DNA from: Pseudomonadales bacterium
GTDB lineage: Bacteria > Pseudomonadota > Gammaproteobacteria > Pseudomonadales > Pseudohongiellaceae
Length of the DNA stretch: 64,000 bases
Reading direction: 5' to 3'
NCBI GenBank assembly: GCA_012103535.1
Contig: WLWQ01000003.1
Location: forward strand, 372,001 to 436,000
The notes under the pieces were generated by a model. The model did not search any database. It had not been told where the DNA came from and saw only the letters and a list, made by a program, of their open reading frames with translations. Shown piece by piece: positions 9,218 through 19,415 of the stretch (its first letter is position 1; each line of letters opens with the position of its first letter). The position numbers and the translations under genes were made by a program.

Positions 9218-10006
9218 ATGTTGACCGTTGTATCCCCTGCAAAGTCATTAGACTTTTCAACTCGAGTAAAAACTAAAAAGAATTCGGAACCCGCTTTTCT
9301 CAATGAGGCAGAACAGTTGGTCGAAGGCTTGCGCGAACTTCAACCTGCGCAACTAAGGTCGTTAATGGATATTAGTGAAGCCTTAGCCGAAGAAAATTTT
9401 CAGCGTTACGCGGAATGGCATCGGCCATTTACCCAGAAGAATGCCAAGCAAGCACTGTTTGCATTTAAGGGCGATGTCTATTTGGGCTTAAGGGCGGAAG
9501 AATTCGGAACAGCCGATCTAAACTTTGCGCAGAAACATTTGCGCATCTTATCCGGGCTTTATGGAGTATTGCGGCCCTTAGATTTGATGCAGGCCTATCG
9601 CTTGGAGATGGGAAGAAATTTTGCAGTGAATGGAAGTAAAAACCTCTATCAGTTTTGGGGATCGAAGATCACCGATGTAATAAATTCTGAATTGGAACAA
9701 CAGTCGCAGAAACGCAAGATACTTATAAATCTTGCCAGCAATGAATATTTCAGTTCGATAGATCTTAAGCTGCTAGATGCTGAAATTGTCACACCACAGT
9801 TTAAAGACTGGGCCAGTGGACAATATCGGGTTCTCAGTTTTTTTGCCAAGAAGGCCCGCGGTGAAATGGCGGCCTATATCATCAGGAACAAAATCAATTC
9901 ACCCTCAAAGCTAAAAGACTTTAATGTGGAGGGCTATGAATTCGATGAAGAAGAATCTACTAAAGCTAAGTATGTCTTTAAACGCAAGCAGCCGACTGAA
10001 GTTTAG
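9218..10006 (+). CDS. yaaA: Peroxide stress protein YaaA
   Basis: This 262-residue protein belongs to the YaaA/DUF328 (UPF0246) family, which limits intracellular free iron and DNA damage during peroxide stress in E. coli and binds DNA with a helix-hairpin-helix-like fold. Diagnostic segments are MLTVVSPAKSLDF at the start, ALFAFKGDVYLGL, LRILSGLYGVLRPLDLMQAY, INLASNEYFSSID and VLSFFAKKARGEMAAYIIR. The length is typical. Its TAG stop shares its last base with the GTG start of the next gene, so the two are probably translationally coupled. Confidence 0.93.
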   Translation: MLTVVSPAKSLDFSTRVKTKKNSEPAFLNEAEQLVEGLRELQPAQLRSLMDISEALAEENFQRYAEWHRPFTQKNAKQALFAFKGDVYLGLRAEEFGTADLNFAQKHLRILSGLYGVLRPLDLMQAYRLEMGRNFAVNGSKNLYQFWGSKITDVINSELEQQSQKRKILINLASNEYFSSIDLKLLDAEIVTPQFKDWASGQYRVLSFFAKKARGEMAAYIIRNKINSPSKLKDFNVEGYEFDEEESTKAKYVFKRKQPTEV

Positions 10007-10611
10007 TGCACGCAAATTCTACGCTGCCATTTAGCCAGGCCAGTGAAAACAACAAACTTCCTATTCTAGAAATTCTGCAACGGCACTTTGACGAAATAAG
10101 TTCCGTACTGGAAATCGGCAGTGGTACTGCGCAACATGGAGAGTTTTTTACGCAGCAGTTTCCCCGCATAAGTTGGCAATGTACTGACATTCCGCAAAAC
10201 TTGACGATCACCCAACAAAGAATCTCTGCATGCAGCTTTCCGAACTTACCTGCTGCAATCACTTTGGATGTAAACGACTCCGAATGGAAATGCTCGAGCT
10301 ATGACAGTGTATTTACTGCTAACAGTCTGCACATTATGTCTGAGGAGTCGGTTGTTAACTTCTTCGCGGGAATTCCACAATGCCTAAATAAAAGCGCAAT
10401 TGTTCTTCTCTATGGGCCGTTCAAGTATCAGGGCGAGTTCACCACCGATAGTAATGCTCGATTCGACCTCTGGCTGAAACAGCAAAATCCAGAGAGTGGT
10501 GTTCGAGATTTTGAGCGAATACAAGAATTGGCTACAGCGGCGGGATTGTCTTTACTGGAAGACAATTCAATGCCAGCAAATAATCAACTCCTGGTTTTCA
10601 AGCTTAATTAA
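10006..10611 (+). CDS. DUF938 SAM-dependent methyltransferase
   Basis: This 201-residue protein fits the DUF938 family: near the N-terminus PFSQASENNKLPILEIL, then a Rossmann SAM-binding motif VLEIGSGTAQHGEFF (glycine loop near residue 37), and later TANSLHIMSEESV and LLYGPFKYQGEFTTDSN. The substrate is unknown. The start is a GTG overlapping the yaaA stop by one base. It converges on the next gene with a four-base overlap of the ends. Confidence 0.87.
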   Translation: MHANSTLPFSQASENNKLPILEILQRHFDEISSVLEIGSGTAQHGEFFTQQFPRISWQCTDIPQNLTITQQRISACSFPNLPAAITLDVNDSEWKCSSYDSVFTANSLHIMSEESVVNFFAGIPQCLNKSAIVLLYGPFKYQGEFTTDSNARFDLWLKQQNPESGVRDFERIQELATAAGLSLLEDNSMPANNQLLVFKLN

Positions 10612-11108
10612 GCGCCTGGGCCTACCGCCAGGATATGCATGTTTTCAAAGGTGGGCCGCTCCCAGTCTGGGTATTTATCCCCGAGAGCCTGGTACACCGG
10701 CCGCCGAATCGATTCGTCACTCACATAGCTGACCGTCTGGTCGAAAAGCTGGTCACCTATTTTCAGCCGAATGTTTGGGTCGCGCACGATATTGCGATTC
10801 CAAGAGCGCATCTCAGGATAGGTGCCGCCAGTATAATAGGCTGACAATAAATACAACTCGCCATTTAAGGACGCACAATAAACTGTGACTGAATGGGGAA
10901 TTAGATAAGCTGTCTTGGTTTGTAAGTAGATTTCGGCGTGCTCGTCAGTAAACGACCAGTCCGTTACTGGCATTGCCGCCACCTCCCCAGTAAGCCACAA
11001 GCCTGGCCGTAAGTCCTGAGGAGCGACACCAAAAAAGCGCAAGAAAGCGAGCGTTACCACAACAATTACTACTGCACCGATACCCGAATATTCAATTATT
11101 TTTTTCAT
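10608..11108 (-). CDS. Membrane-anchored hypothetical protein, possible split-barrel (nitroreductase/PNPOx-like) fold
   Basis: The gene encodes 166 residues with one N-terminal membrane helix (around residues 8-27) and a soluble remainder outside the membrane. The segment MRSWNRNIVRDPNIRLKIG, followed later by ALGDKYPDWERP, resembles the FMN-binding split-barrel proteins related to deazaflavin-dependent nitroreductases and pyridoxamine-phosphate-oxidase-like proteins. That is inference from pattern only, and cofactor binding is unproven. It follows the FemAB-like gene (gap 48 bases) on the same strand. Confidence 0.6.
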   Translation of the reverse strand: MKKIIEYSGIGAVVIVVVTLAFLRFFGVAPQDLRPGLWLTGEVAAMPVTDWSFTDEHAEIYLQTKTAYLIPHSVTVYCASLNGELYLLSAYYTGGTYPEMRSWNRNIVRDPNIRLKIGDQLFDQTVSYVSDESIRRPVYQALGDKYPDWERPTFENMHILAVGPGA

Positions 11109-11156
11109 GGAATGACCTCAGTCGCTGCGGTGAAATGTGAGCTTTCTCGAATCTGA

Positions 11157-12323
11157 TTACTGCTGTTTTTTGAATGGTAACAGAGATTCTGCCTCTGCTC
11201 GATATCGATAAATATGCGCCCTTTCTTCCGTCAAAAAGCTTTCTATTGCATCGGCGAAGCCTTGATTCGCAATCCAATGATTGGAATAGGTGAAAATTGG
11301 CTCGAAGCCGCGTTGAATTTTATGCTCGCCCTGGGCGCCGGAATCGAATGATTTCAGTTTGTGATCTATAGCGTAATCCTGCCCCTGGTAATAACAGGTT
11401 TCAAAATGAAGAAACTGATGATCCCGGCGACATCCCCAATAACGACCGAACAGTTTTTCACTGTTCTTAAAAAATAGTGCGGCGGCAATGTCTTGATTGT
11501 CTTGAGTCGCATTAATTAGAAATATTTGTTCTGGCATTGTTTCTGCGATAACTCGGAAAAAGTCTTGCTCCAGATATCCTTGCATACCGCGCATCAGGTA
11601 TGTGGATTGATAGAAGAGATAAAAGTCTGACCATTGTTGTTCGGAAATATCTGGACCTTCTGTTACGCGAAAACTTATGTCTTGCGATTGAATATGTTGT
11701 CGTTCCTTGCGAATGGCTTTTCTTTTTCTCGAATTGAGAATTTCCAGGAAGTGATCAAAGCTTTCATACTCTTTATTGAACCAGTGAAACTGCGTGCCAA
11801 TGCGCGCCTGAATTCCATGCGTCGATATTTCATTATGCTCTTGTTCCAGTGGAAACAAGATATGCCAGGACGAAGCGCCGAGAACTTCCGCTTTCTCTTT
11901 CACTTTCTCTACGATGTAGGCAAGAACTTGCTTGCGATCAGCCGAACAATCGATAAAGATTCGTTGGCCTACTGAGGGAGTGAAGGGTGCGGCTGTTACA
12001 AATTTCGGATAGTAATCGAAACCGTAACTCTTGTAGGCGTTCGCCCAGGACCAATCAAATACATATTCACCCCATGAGTTAGTCTTGAGAAACAAAGGCA
12101 CTACCGCGATGGTGCACTCTTCACCATTTGTTGCCTTTCCTTTCGTTTTCACCCATACATGCATAGGTTGCCAGCCGGTAGCTTGGGTTGTGCATCCAGT
12201 GGTTTCCAATCCATGCAAGAATTCGTAACGCATGAATGGATTTTCTGTAGCGGTTAGTGAGTTCCATGCAGATGCGCCAATCTCACTGATGGAGTCGGCG
12301 AAACTTAATTCATAATCGTGCAT
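11157..12323 (-). CDS. FemAB-like/GNAT N-acyltransferase (peptidogalycan biosynthesis/recognition family)
   Basis: This 388-residue protein fits the COG3146/DUF482 family of GNAT-fold acyltransferases annotated as 'peptidogalycan biosynthesis/recognition'. Visible hallmarks are NPFMRYEFLHGLE near residue 27, WANAYKSYGFDYYPK near 95, SRKRKAIRKERQ in the middle, YWGCRRDHQFLHFETCYYQG and GAQGEHKIQRGFEP near the C-terminus. The substrate is not known; transfer of an amino acid or acyl group to a cell-envelope or small-molecule amine is inferred. It is divergent from the RpiR regulator gene across 67 bases. Confidence 0.85.
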   Translation of the reverse strand: MHDYELSFADSISEIGASAWNSLTATENPFMRYEFLHGLETTGCTTQATGWQPMHVWVKTKGKATNGEECTIAVVPLFLKTNSWGEYVFDWSWANAYKSYGFDYYPKFVTAAPFTPSVGQRIFIDCSADRKQVLAYIVEKVKEKAEVLGASSWHILFPLEQEHNEISTHGIQARIGTQFHWFNKEYESFDHFLEILNSRKRKAIRKERQHIQSQDISFRVTEGPDISEQQWSDFYLFYQSTYLMRGMQGYLEQDFFRVIAETMPEQIFLINATQDNQDIAAALFFKNSEKLFGRYWGCRRDHQFLHFETCYYQGQDYAIDHKLKSFDSGAQGEHKIQRGFEPIFTYSNHWIANQGFADAIESFLTEERAHIYRYRAEAESLLPFKKQQ

Positions 12324-12390
12324 CGGAATTCTATTGGCCTGCCCTTACTAAATTCAGTAGCATGGTGTGAAATAATCTTACCGGTGTCCC

Positions 12391-13248
12391 ATGGATTCAC
12401 CTAATCTGATTAGACGCATCGCTGATAATCAACAAAAGTTACGCAAATCTGAAGCGAAGGTTGCGAGCTATGTGCTCAGCAACGCGAATGATGTCATCAA
12501 TATGCGTATTGTTGACCTGGCTGCTCAATCGGAAGTAAGTGAGCCAACAGTCATTCGTTTTTGCCGAGCTTTAGGATTTGATGGCTTTCAGTCTTTTAAG
12601 TTACAACTGGCTCAACAGTTAGGATTAGGATCGGTTTACACGCAGTTTGCCGTTGATGACAGCGATACCGTAACCGACCTGCGTAATAAGGTTTTCGATA
12701 CCACCATTGGCTCTCTGCTAACGGTGCGAGATGAACTCAATGCAGATGTGCTAGAGCAAGCGATCAATACCATCAGCAATGCTCGTCGAGTTGAGTTCTA
12801 CGGTTTTGGTGCTTCCGGTTCGGTAGCGGCCGATGCCCAACATAAATTCTTTAGATTACAACTGTCTACGGCGGCCTATACCGACCCTCATATCCAACAC
12901 ATGTCGGCGATTGCATTGGGTTCAGATGATGTGGTCGTTGCAATTTCACAATCCGGAGAAACTCAGGCTTTATTGCAGAGCGTGAGCCTGGCAAGAGAGG
13001 CGGGTGCGACAGTTATCGGTCTAGCTCCAGAAAATACCTCACTCTCTCGACAATGCAGTATTCCTATTTACGTCAATATGGAAGAAGATCTGCAGTCATA
13101 TTCTCCAGTTTCTTCGCGCATCGCTCACCTGGCAGTGATCGATGTCCTGGCAACTGGCGTTGCGCTGCATCGAAAGCCGCTCTTGAAAGAACATTTAAAG
13201 CGCTTGGAAAAGAGTCAGCGAGCGCTGCGCACTCCAGGCTCAGAGTAA
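12391..13248 (+). CDS. MurR/RpiR (HexR-like) transcriptional regulator with SIS domain
   Basis: This 285-residue regulator has an N-terminal helix-turn-helix (about 1-77: LRKSEAKVASYVLSN, AAQSEVSEPTVIRFCRALGF) and a C-terminal SIS sugar-phosphate-binding domain (about 120-255: VEFYGFGASGSVAADAQHKF, VVVAISQSGETQALLQ). The layout and length match HexR-type repressors of glucose and central-carbon genes. It abuts glmS tail to tail with no bases between stops, a place where Pseudomonas carries a different regulator (a DeoR type). Its effector is unknown; a hexose phosphate or 2-keto-3-deoxy-6-phosphogluconate is plausible. Confidence 0.88.
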   Translation: MDSPNLIRRIADNQQKLRKSEAKVASYVLSNANDVINMRIVDLAAQSEVSEPTVIRFCRALGFDGFQSFKLQLAQQLGLGSVYTQFAVDDSDTVTDLRNKVFDTTIGSLLTVRDELNADVLEQAINTISNARRVEFYGFGASGSVAADAQHKFFRLQLSTAAYTDPHIQHMSAIALGSDDVVVAISQSGETQALLQSVSLAREAGATVIGLAPENTSLSRQCSIPIYVNMEEDLQSYSPVSSRIAHLAVIDVLATGVALHRKPLLKEHLKRLEKSQRALRTPGSE

Positions 13249-15084
13249 TTACTCAACAGTTACCGATTTCGCGAGATTGCGTGGATGATCGACGTCAGTG
13301 CCTTTCATGATGGCGACGTGATAAGACAATAGTTGCAATGGTATCGTGAATACAATCGGAGCAAGTACTTCCGGACAGTTGGGAACATTAACGACTTTGC
13401 AGCTCTTATCGCTTTCAAATTTGATACTCTCATCGGCGAACACATAAAGTTTTCCACCGCGCGCGCTTACTTCAGACAAATTTGCCCTTAACTTGCCCAG
13501 CAAATCATTATTCGGTGCAACAGCAATGACTGGCATCTTACTGTCTACTAAAGCGAGAGGGCCGTGTTTTAACTCGCCGGCAGGATAAGCTTCTGCATGA
13601 ATGTAAGAGATTTCCTTCAACTTTAATGCGCCTTCTTTGGCTACTGGATATTGAATGCCCCGTCCAAGAAACAGGCTGTGGTTTTTATCCGAAAACTGTT
13701 TGGAAATTTTCTTTATGCCTTTACTAAGTTCCAGGGCTTTGTCGATTAGCCCTGGTAGTTTGCCCAAGTCTCTTACTAGCTTGGCTTCCTGGGTCGAATT
13801 GAGACCGGTACGCCGCGCCAATACTATCGATAGTATCAGCAATAAGGCTAACTGCGTGGTAAAGGCTTTGGTAGATGCCACACCAATTTCTTGGCCGGCC
13901 ATGGTTAGTAAGCAGAAATCCGACTCCCGAACTAAAGAGCTCGTTGCAACATTACAGATTGCGAGACTGGCTACATATTTTTTCTTTTGCGCGTAACGCA
14001 ATGCTGCAAGCGTGTCTGCAGTTTCACCTGACTGAGAGATTGTTACAAATAAAGTGCCAGGTTGAACTATTATATCCCGGTAACGATAATCACTTGCGAT
14101 ATCAACTGAACATGGAATCTTGGCGATAGATTCGAGCCAGTATTTAGCAATTTGACCTGCATGAAAGCTGGTGCCACATGCAACGATTTGAACAGTTTTA
14201 ACTTTGTCGAAGACCCCACCCGCTTTTACGCCAAAGGCCTGCTCTAACACTTTGCTTTTGCTTACCCGTCCATCCAGGGTGTCTCTAATTACTTGCGCTT
14301 GTTCGTGAATCTCCTTGAGCATGAAATGCTTATACTCACCCTTCTCTGCATCTTCAGCTCTGGATTTCACTGTCGTGGTTGGCCGATCGATTTTCTTGTT
14401 GCCATGCCAGATTTCAATGTCGTCGAGAGAAACTCTCGCAACATCACCTTCTTCTAAATAGATAAAACGATCGGTTACCTGACCTAAGGCCAACGGGTCG
14501 GACGCGACAAAGTTTTCGCCAATACCTACACCGATAACTAAGGGAGAGCCGCTGCGTGCGACTACGATTTGATCGGGCTCAGTCTTGTCCATGACACAAA
14601 GGCCATAGGCACCATCCAGCTTTTTGACCGCTTTTTTCGTTGCCTCTAACAAACTGACTTTGCCAGCTCTGCGTTCTCTGTGAATTAGATGGGCTATGGT
14701 TTCACTGTCGGTTTGTGTCTTAAAGGCGTAGCCGTCTTTGCTGAGTTTATCTCTAAGCTCTTGATAATTCTCGATAATCCCGTTATGGACGATGGCGATT
14801 TCTTTTGCAGAACTATGGGGATGAGCATTGGCCACGGTGGGTTTACCGTGGGTCGCCCAGCGAGTGTGAGCGATACCCAAATTTCCCTTAAGCTTGGCTT
14901 TGCTTGCAGAGCTAAGCAGCTTATTAACCTTGCCTACAGTTTTAAGATGGGTAAGTTTATCGCCACTACCATTGAGCAGAGCAATTCCCGCAGAATCATA
15001 GCCCCTGTATTCCAGGCGCTTTAATCCTTCAAGCAAAATACCTGATACATTTCTTTCCGCTACTGCACCAACGATTCCACACAT
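13249..15084 (-). CDS. glmS: Glutamine-fructose-6-phosphate aminotransferase GlmS
   Basis: GlmS makes glucosamine-6-phosphate from fructose-6-phosphate and glutamine, the entry to UDP-GlcNAc for peptidoglycan and LPS. The N-terminal amidotransferase begins MCGIVGAV with the nucleophile Cys2 (the Met is removed), and includes GIAHTRWATHGKP and HNGIIENY. Two SIS isomerase domains follow, with CGTSFHAG and SQSGETADT in the first and LGRGIQYPVAKEGALKLKE in the second. The C-terminus ends DVDHPRNLAKSVTVE, as in the family. Length 611 is normal. It lies 29 bases after glmU in the same direction, so UDP-GlcNAc genes form one unit. Confidence 0.97.
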   Translation of the reverse strand: MCGIVGAVAERNVSGILLEGLKRLEYRGYDSAGIALLNGSGDKLTHLKTVGKVNKLLSSASKAKLKGNLGIAHTRWATHGKPTVANAHPHSSAKEIAIVHNGIIENYQELRDKLSKDGYAFKTQTDSETIAHLIHRERRAGKVSLLEATKKAVKKLDGAYGLCVMDKTEPDQIVVARSGSPLVIGVGIGENFVASDPLALGQVTDRFIYLEEGDVARVSLDDIEIWHGNKKIDRPTTTVKSRAEDAEKGEYKHFMLKEIHEQAQVIRDTLDGRVSKSKVLEQAFGVKAGGVFDKVKTVQIVACGTSFHAGQIAKYWLESIAKIPCSVDIASDYRYRDIIVQPGTLFVTISQSGETADTLAALRYAQKKKYVASLAICNVATSSLVRESDFCLLTMAGQEIGVASTKAFTTQLALLLILSIVLARRTGLNSTQEAKLVRDLGKLPGLIDKALELSKGIKKISKQFSDKNHSLFLGRGIQYPVAKEGALKLKEISYIHAEAYPAGELKHGPLALVDSKMPVIAVAPNNDLLGKLRANLSEVSARGGKLYVFADESIKFESDKSCKVVNVPNCPEVLAPIVFTIPLQLLSYHVAIMKGTDVDHPRNLAKSVTVE

Positions 15085-15113
15085 AAAACTTTGCTAGAGA
15101 TTAGTCTCTACTT

Positions 15114-16493
15114 TTAATCCTTTTTTACTGGTCTTTTCCAACCCGATATATTTCTTTGCTTGGTCCTGCCTACTGCCAGGTTATCAGAGGGCACATCACT
15201 ATTGATGGCAGAACCAGCAGCGACAAACGTATTGTCCGCTAAGTTTACTGGTGCTACCAAGACACTATTGGAGCCAATAAATACATTATTGCCTAATGTG
15301 GTTTTGTGTTTATTGACTCCGTCGTAGTTGCAGAAAATTGTGCCCGCACCAATATTACAATCCTTGCCAATTTCCGCGTCGCCTATGTAAGCAAGATGAT
15401 TGGCTTTAGAGCCTTCACCAATAACTGCTTTCTTTGTTTCTACAAAGTTACCAATCTTCACCTTGTCCCTTAAAATCGTGCCAGGTCTAATTCTTGCCGA
15501 TGGCCCGATGGCAGTATCTTTGCCTATGCTCGCACCTTCAATATTTGTATTTGCTAAAATTACCGAGCCATCATCGATTGACGAGTCTTTGATAATGACG
15601 TTGGCGCCAATAGAAACATTATTGCCCAATGTAACTGAGCCTTCGAAAATAACATTTACATCGATTTCGACATCCTGACCGCAAGAAAGTTCTCCGCGTA
15701 CGTCGACTCGAGTTGGGTCACGAAGAGTAACTCCTTGCTCTAATAATTTTGAATTATTCGTCATCTGTAACTGCCTTTCCAAATGCGCCAGCTGGCTTTT
15801 ATCATTTACACCCTGTACTTCATTTTCATCAGCAATGGTCAATGCACTAATTTTACATCCATCTTCTACTGCCAGGGCAACGATATCTGTTAAATAATAT
15901 TCTGCTTGTTCATTGGAATTGTCGAGTCTTGCCAACCAATCAGGCAAATGCATGGCTGAAATCGCCATAATGCCACTATTAACTTCCTGTATGTGCTTTT
16001 GTTCGGCAGTAGCGTCTTTCTCTTCGACGATGGCTACTACTTCATTGGCGTCATTTCGGATAATTCTACCCAGGCCCTCATTATTTTCGGTTTCCAGGGT
16101 CAATAAAGAAACGGCATTTTGCCTGCTTAGCTTGAGTAGTTTTTCCAGAGTGTCAGCCTGGATAAGAGGGACGTCACCGTATAACACCAGTATTGTATTG
16201 TTCTCGTCATCACTGTTAATCGATGATACTGCTTGTTGCACAGCATGGCCTGTTCCGAGTTGGTGTTCCTGTAACAGCCAATTAACAGATTTGAAGCTCT
16301 CGATTTTTTCGAAATGGTTTTTTATTCGGTCTGCACCAAAACCAATTACAACGTGAAGACTATTCGCATTCGCTTTTATTGCAGTTTCGATTACGCGCTG
16401 GAGCATTGGCTTGCCGCCAATAGTGTGAATTACTTTAGGATGTGCGGAGTACATTCTGGTGCCCTTTCCTGCAGCCAGAATAACAACTTCCAT
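15114..16493 (-). CDS. glmU: Bifunctional UDP-GlcNAc pyrophosphorylase/glucosamine-1-phosphate acetyltransferase GlmU
   Basis: GlmU acetylates glucosamine-1-phosphate and couples it to UTP. The N-terminal uridylyltransferase carries LAAGKGTRMYSAHPKVIH at residues 6-23 and QLGTGHAV. The C-terminal half is a left-handed β-helix of hexapeptide repeats, with the acetyltransferase segment GEGSKANHLAYIGDAEIG and NYDGVNKHKTTLG. At 459 residues it is full length. It is separated from the ATP synthase operon upstream by a strong hairpin terminator. Confidence 0.96.
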   Translation of the reverse strand: MEVVILAAGKGTRMYSAHPKVIHTIGGKPMLQRVIETAIKANANSLHVVIGFGADRIKNHFEKIESFKSVNWLLQEHQLGTGHAVQQAVSSINSDDENNTILVLYGDVPLIQADTLEKLLKLSRQNAVSLLTLETENNEGLGRIIRNDANEVVAIVEEKDATAEQKHIQEVNSGIMAISAMHLPDWLARLDNSNEQAEYYLTDIVALAVEDGCKISALTIADENEVQGVNDKSQLAHLERQLQMTNNSKLLEQGVTLRDPTRVDVRGELSCGQDVEIDVNVIFEGSVTLGNNVSIGANVIIKDSSIDDGSVILANTNIEGASIGKDTAIGPSARIRPGTILRDKVKIGNFVETKKAVIGEGSKANHLAYIGDAEIGKDCNIGAGTIFCNYDGVNKHKTTLGNNVFIGSNSVLVAPVNLADNTFVAAGSAINSDVPSDNLAVGRTKQRNISGWKRPVKKD

Positions 16494-16542
16494 GATTGGT
16501 GCCTCTTTTACAATTTTCTACGCATTGGGTTTGAAAAGATTA

Positions 16543-16577
16543 CCAAAAAAAAAGGTAGCTAGTGCTACCTTTTTTTA
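16543..16577 (-). terminator. Intrinsic terminator after the atp operon (bidirectional in form)
   Basis: The stem AGGTAGC (16553-16559) pairs with GCTACCT (16564-16570) across a four-base loop. It is flanked by nine A's on the left (16545-16553) and seven T's on the right (16570-16576), so it reads as a hairpin plus U-tract on both strands. It lies 16 bases beyond the atpC stop and just before glmU, ending leftward atp transcription. Confidence 0.88.
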
Positions 16578-16592
16578 AATCGATTGATTTGG

Positions 16593-17006
16593 CTATTTCT
16601 TTTGTTGTCGCAGCGCTCTTAGCTGTGCTGCAGCTTCGGCCAGCTGTGCTGCCGCCGCACCGTACTCGAAGTCTGCTCCCTGATTGGCAATTGCCTTCTC
16701 TGCGTCTTCAATCGCTTTAACCGCCGCTGCCTCATCGACATCATCGGCTCGAATAGCGGTATCGGTTAACAAGGTAACGACGTTACGCTGTACTTCCAGA
16801 AAGCCGCCTGACACGTAAAAGATTTCGTCTTCACCGTCGTCCAAGACCAGTTTGACCGGCCCAGGAATTAGGGCGGTGAGCAAAGGCGCGTGGCCGGGGG
16901 CGATACCGAGATCGCCCAATGATCCCGCAGCGATAACCATCTGTACCAAACCTGAAAAGATGCTCTTCTCAGCTGATACGATGTCGCAGTGCATTGTCAT
17001 TGCCAT
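16593..17006 (-). CDS. atpC: ATP synthase F1 subunit epsilon
   Basis: This 137-residue subunit of the F1 central stalk joins γ to the c-ring and regulates ATP hydrolysis. The N-terminal β-sandwich carries [31 protein letters not shown] and [16 protein letters not shown]. The C-terminal helical hairpin is Ala/Glu-rich. A strong ribosome-binding site (GGGGAGG) lies ten bases ahead of the ATG at 17006. It is the last gene of the leftward atp operon, 74 bases after atpD. Confidence 0.95.
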   Translation of the reverse strand: MAMTMHCDIVSAEKSIFSGLVQMVIAAGSLGDLGIAPGHAPLLTALIPGPVKLVLDDGEDEIFYVSGGFLEVQRNVVTLLTDTAIRADDVDEAAAVKAIEDAEKAIANQGADFEYGAAAAQLAEAAAQLRALRQQKK

Positions 17007-17080
17007 GTCTGTTCTACCTCCCCCTCTGCTTAGCAGTAATCACTAAAGTGAAATGACTTTGCGTTGGGTTTTAACTACTT

Positions 17081-18493
<1,413 letters not shown>

Positions 18494-18519
18494 TCATCAA
18501 ATGTTCAATAAATAAAAAC

Positions 18520-19380
18520 TTATACTGCAGCTGCGCCGCCAGCTATCTCTGATAGCTCTTGGGTGATTGCTGCTTGTCTTGCCTTGTTGTAGGCAAGGCC
18601 TAATTGTTCAATAAGATCGCCAGCATTATCAGAAGCACTCTTCATGGCGATCATTCTTGCTGCTTGTTCACAAGCATTGTTCTCTACTACCGCCTGGTAA
18701 ACCTGAGATTCGATAAATCGCAGTAACAAACCATCCAGTAAATCTTTCGCATCGGGTTCGTACAAATAGTCCCAATGATGTTGTAAGTCTTCTTTTTCAG
18801 AAGGTAATAGTGGCAGTAACTGATTGACCTCTGGCTGATGGGTCATGGTGTTAACGAAATCATTACTAACAATCATCACCTGGTCGATTTCGCCTACACT
18901 GAATTTGTCCAGCATGATTTTAACTGCACCAATCACATCGGCTAATTCCGGCGAGTCACCTATGTCGCGCACCGCCGCAACGACATTGCCTCCGTAATTA
19001 TTAAAGAAAGTGGCCGCTCTGGCGCCTATCGTACAAATATCGATTTCGACGTTTTTGTCAGCCCACTCCTTCATTGACGCAGCTGTGGCTTTAAAGAGAT
19101 TGATATTTAAACCACCACAGAGGCCACGGTCAGTGGATATGACTATGTAGCCAACTCGCTTTGTTTCCCTAGTGTCAAAATATTCATGGCGATACTCAGG
19201 AGTCGAGTTAGCAATGTGTCCAATAACCGAACGAATACGATGGGCATAAGGCTTACCAAGCTTCATTCGATCCTGGGCGTTCCGCATTTTACTCGCGGAA
19301 ACCATTTCCATCGCCTTAGTGATCTTCTGAGTATTCTTGATAGTCGCGATCTTGCTTCGTATTTCTTTACCGCTGGCCAT
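18520..19380 (-). CDS. atpG: ATP synthase F1 subunit gamma
   Basis: This is the rotor shaft of F1. The N-terminal coiled-coil helix begins with [20 protein letters not shown], and the C-terminal helix contains [20 protein letters not shown] followed by [16 protein letters not shown]. The central Rossmann-like part has [17 protein letters not shown]. At 286 residues it is full length. It lies between atpA and atpD. Confidence 0.97.
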   Translation of the reverse strand: MASGKEIRSKIATIKNTQKITKAMEMVSASKMRNAQDRMKLGKPYAHRIRSVIGHIANSTPEYRHEYFDTRETKRVGYIVISTDRGLCGGLNINLFKATAASMKEWADKNVEIDICTIGARAATFFNNYGGNVVAAVRDIGDSPELADVIGAVKIMLDKFSVGEIDQVMIVSNDFVNTMTHQPEVNQLLPLLPSEKEDLQHHWDYLYEPDAKDLLDGLLLRFIESQVYQAVVENNACEQAARMIAMKSASDNAGDLIEQLGLAYNKARQAAITQELSEIAGGAAAV

Positions 19381-19415
19381 CTTTGGTGTACCTCTAAAAT
19401 GTTAGTCCTGGCACC

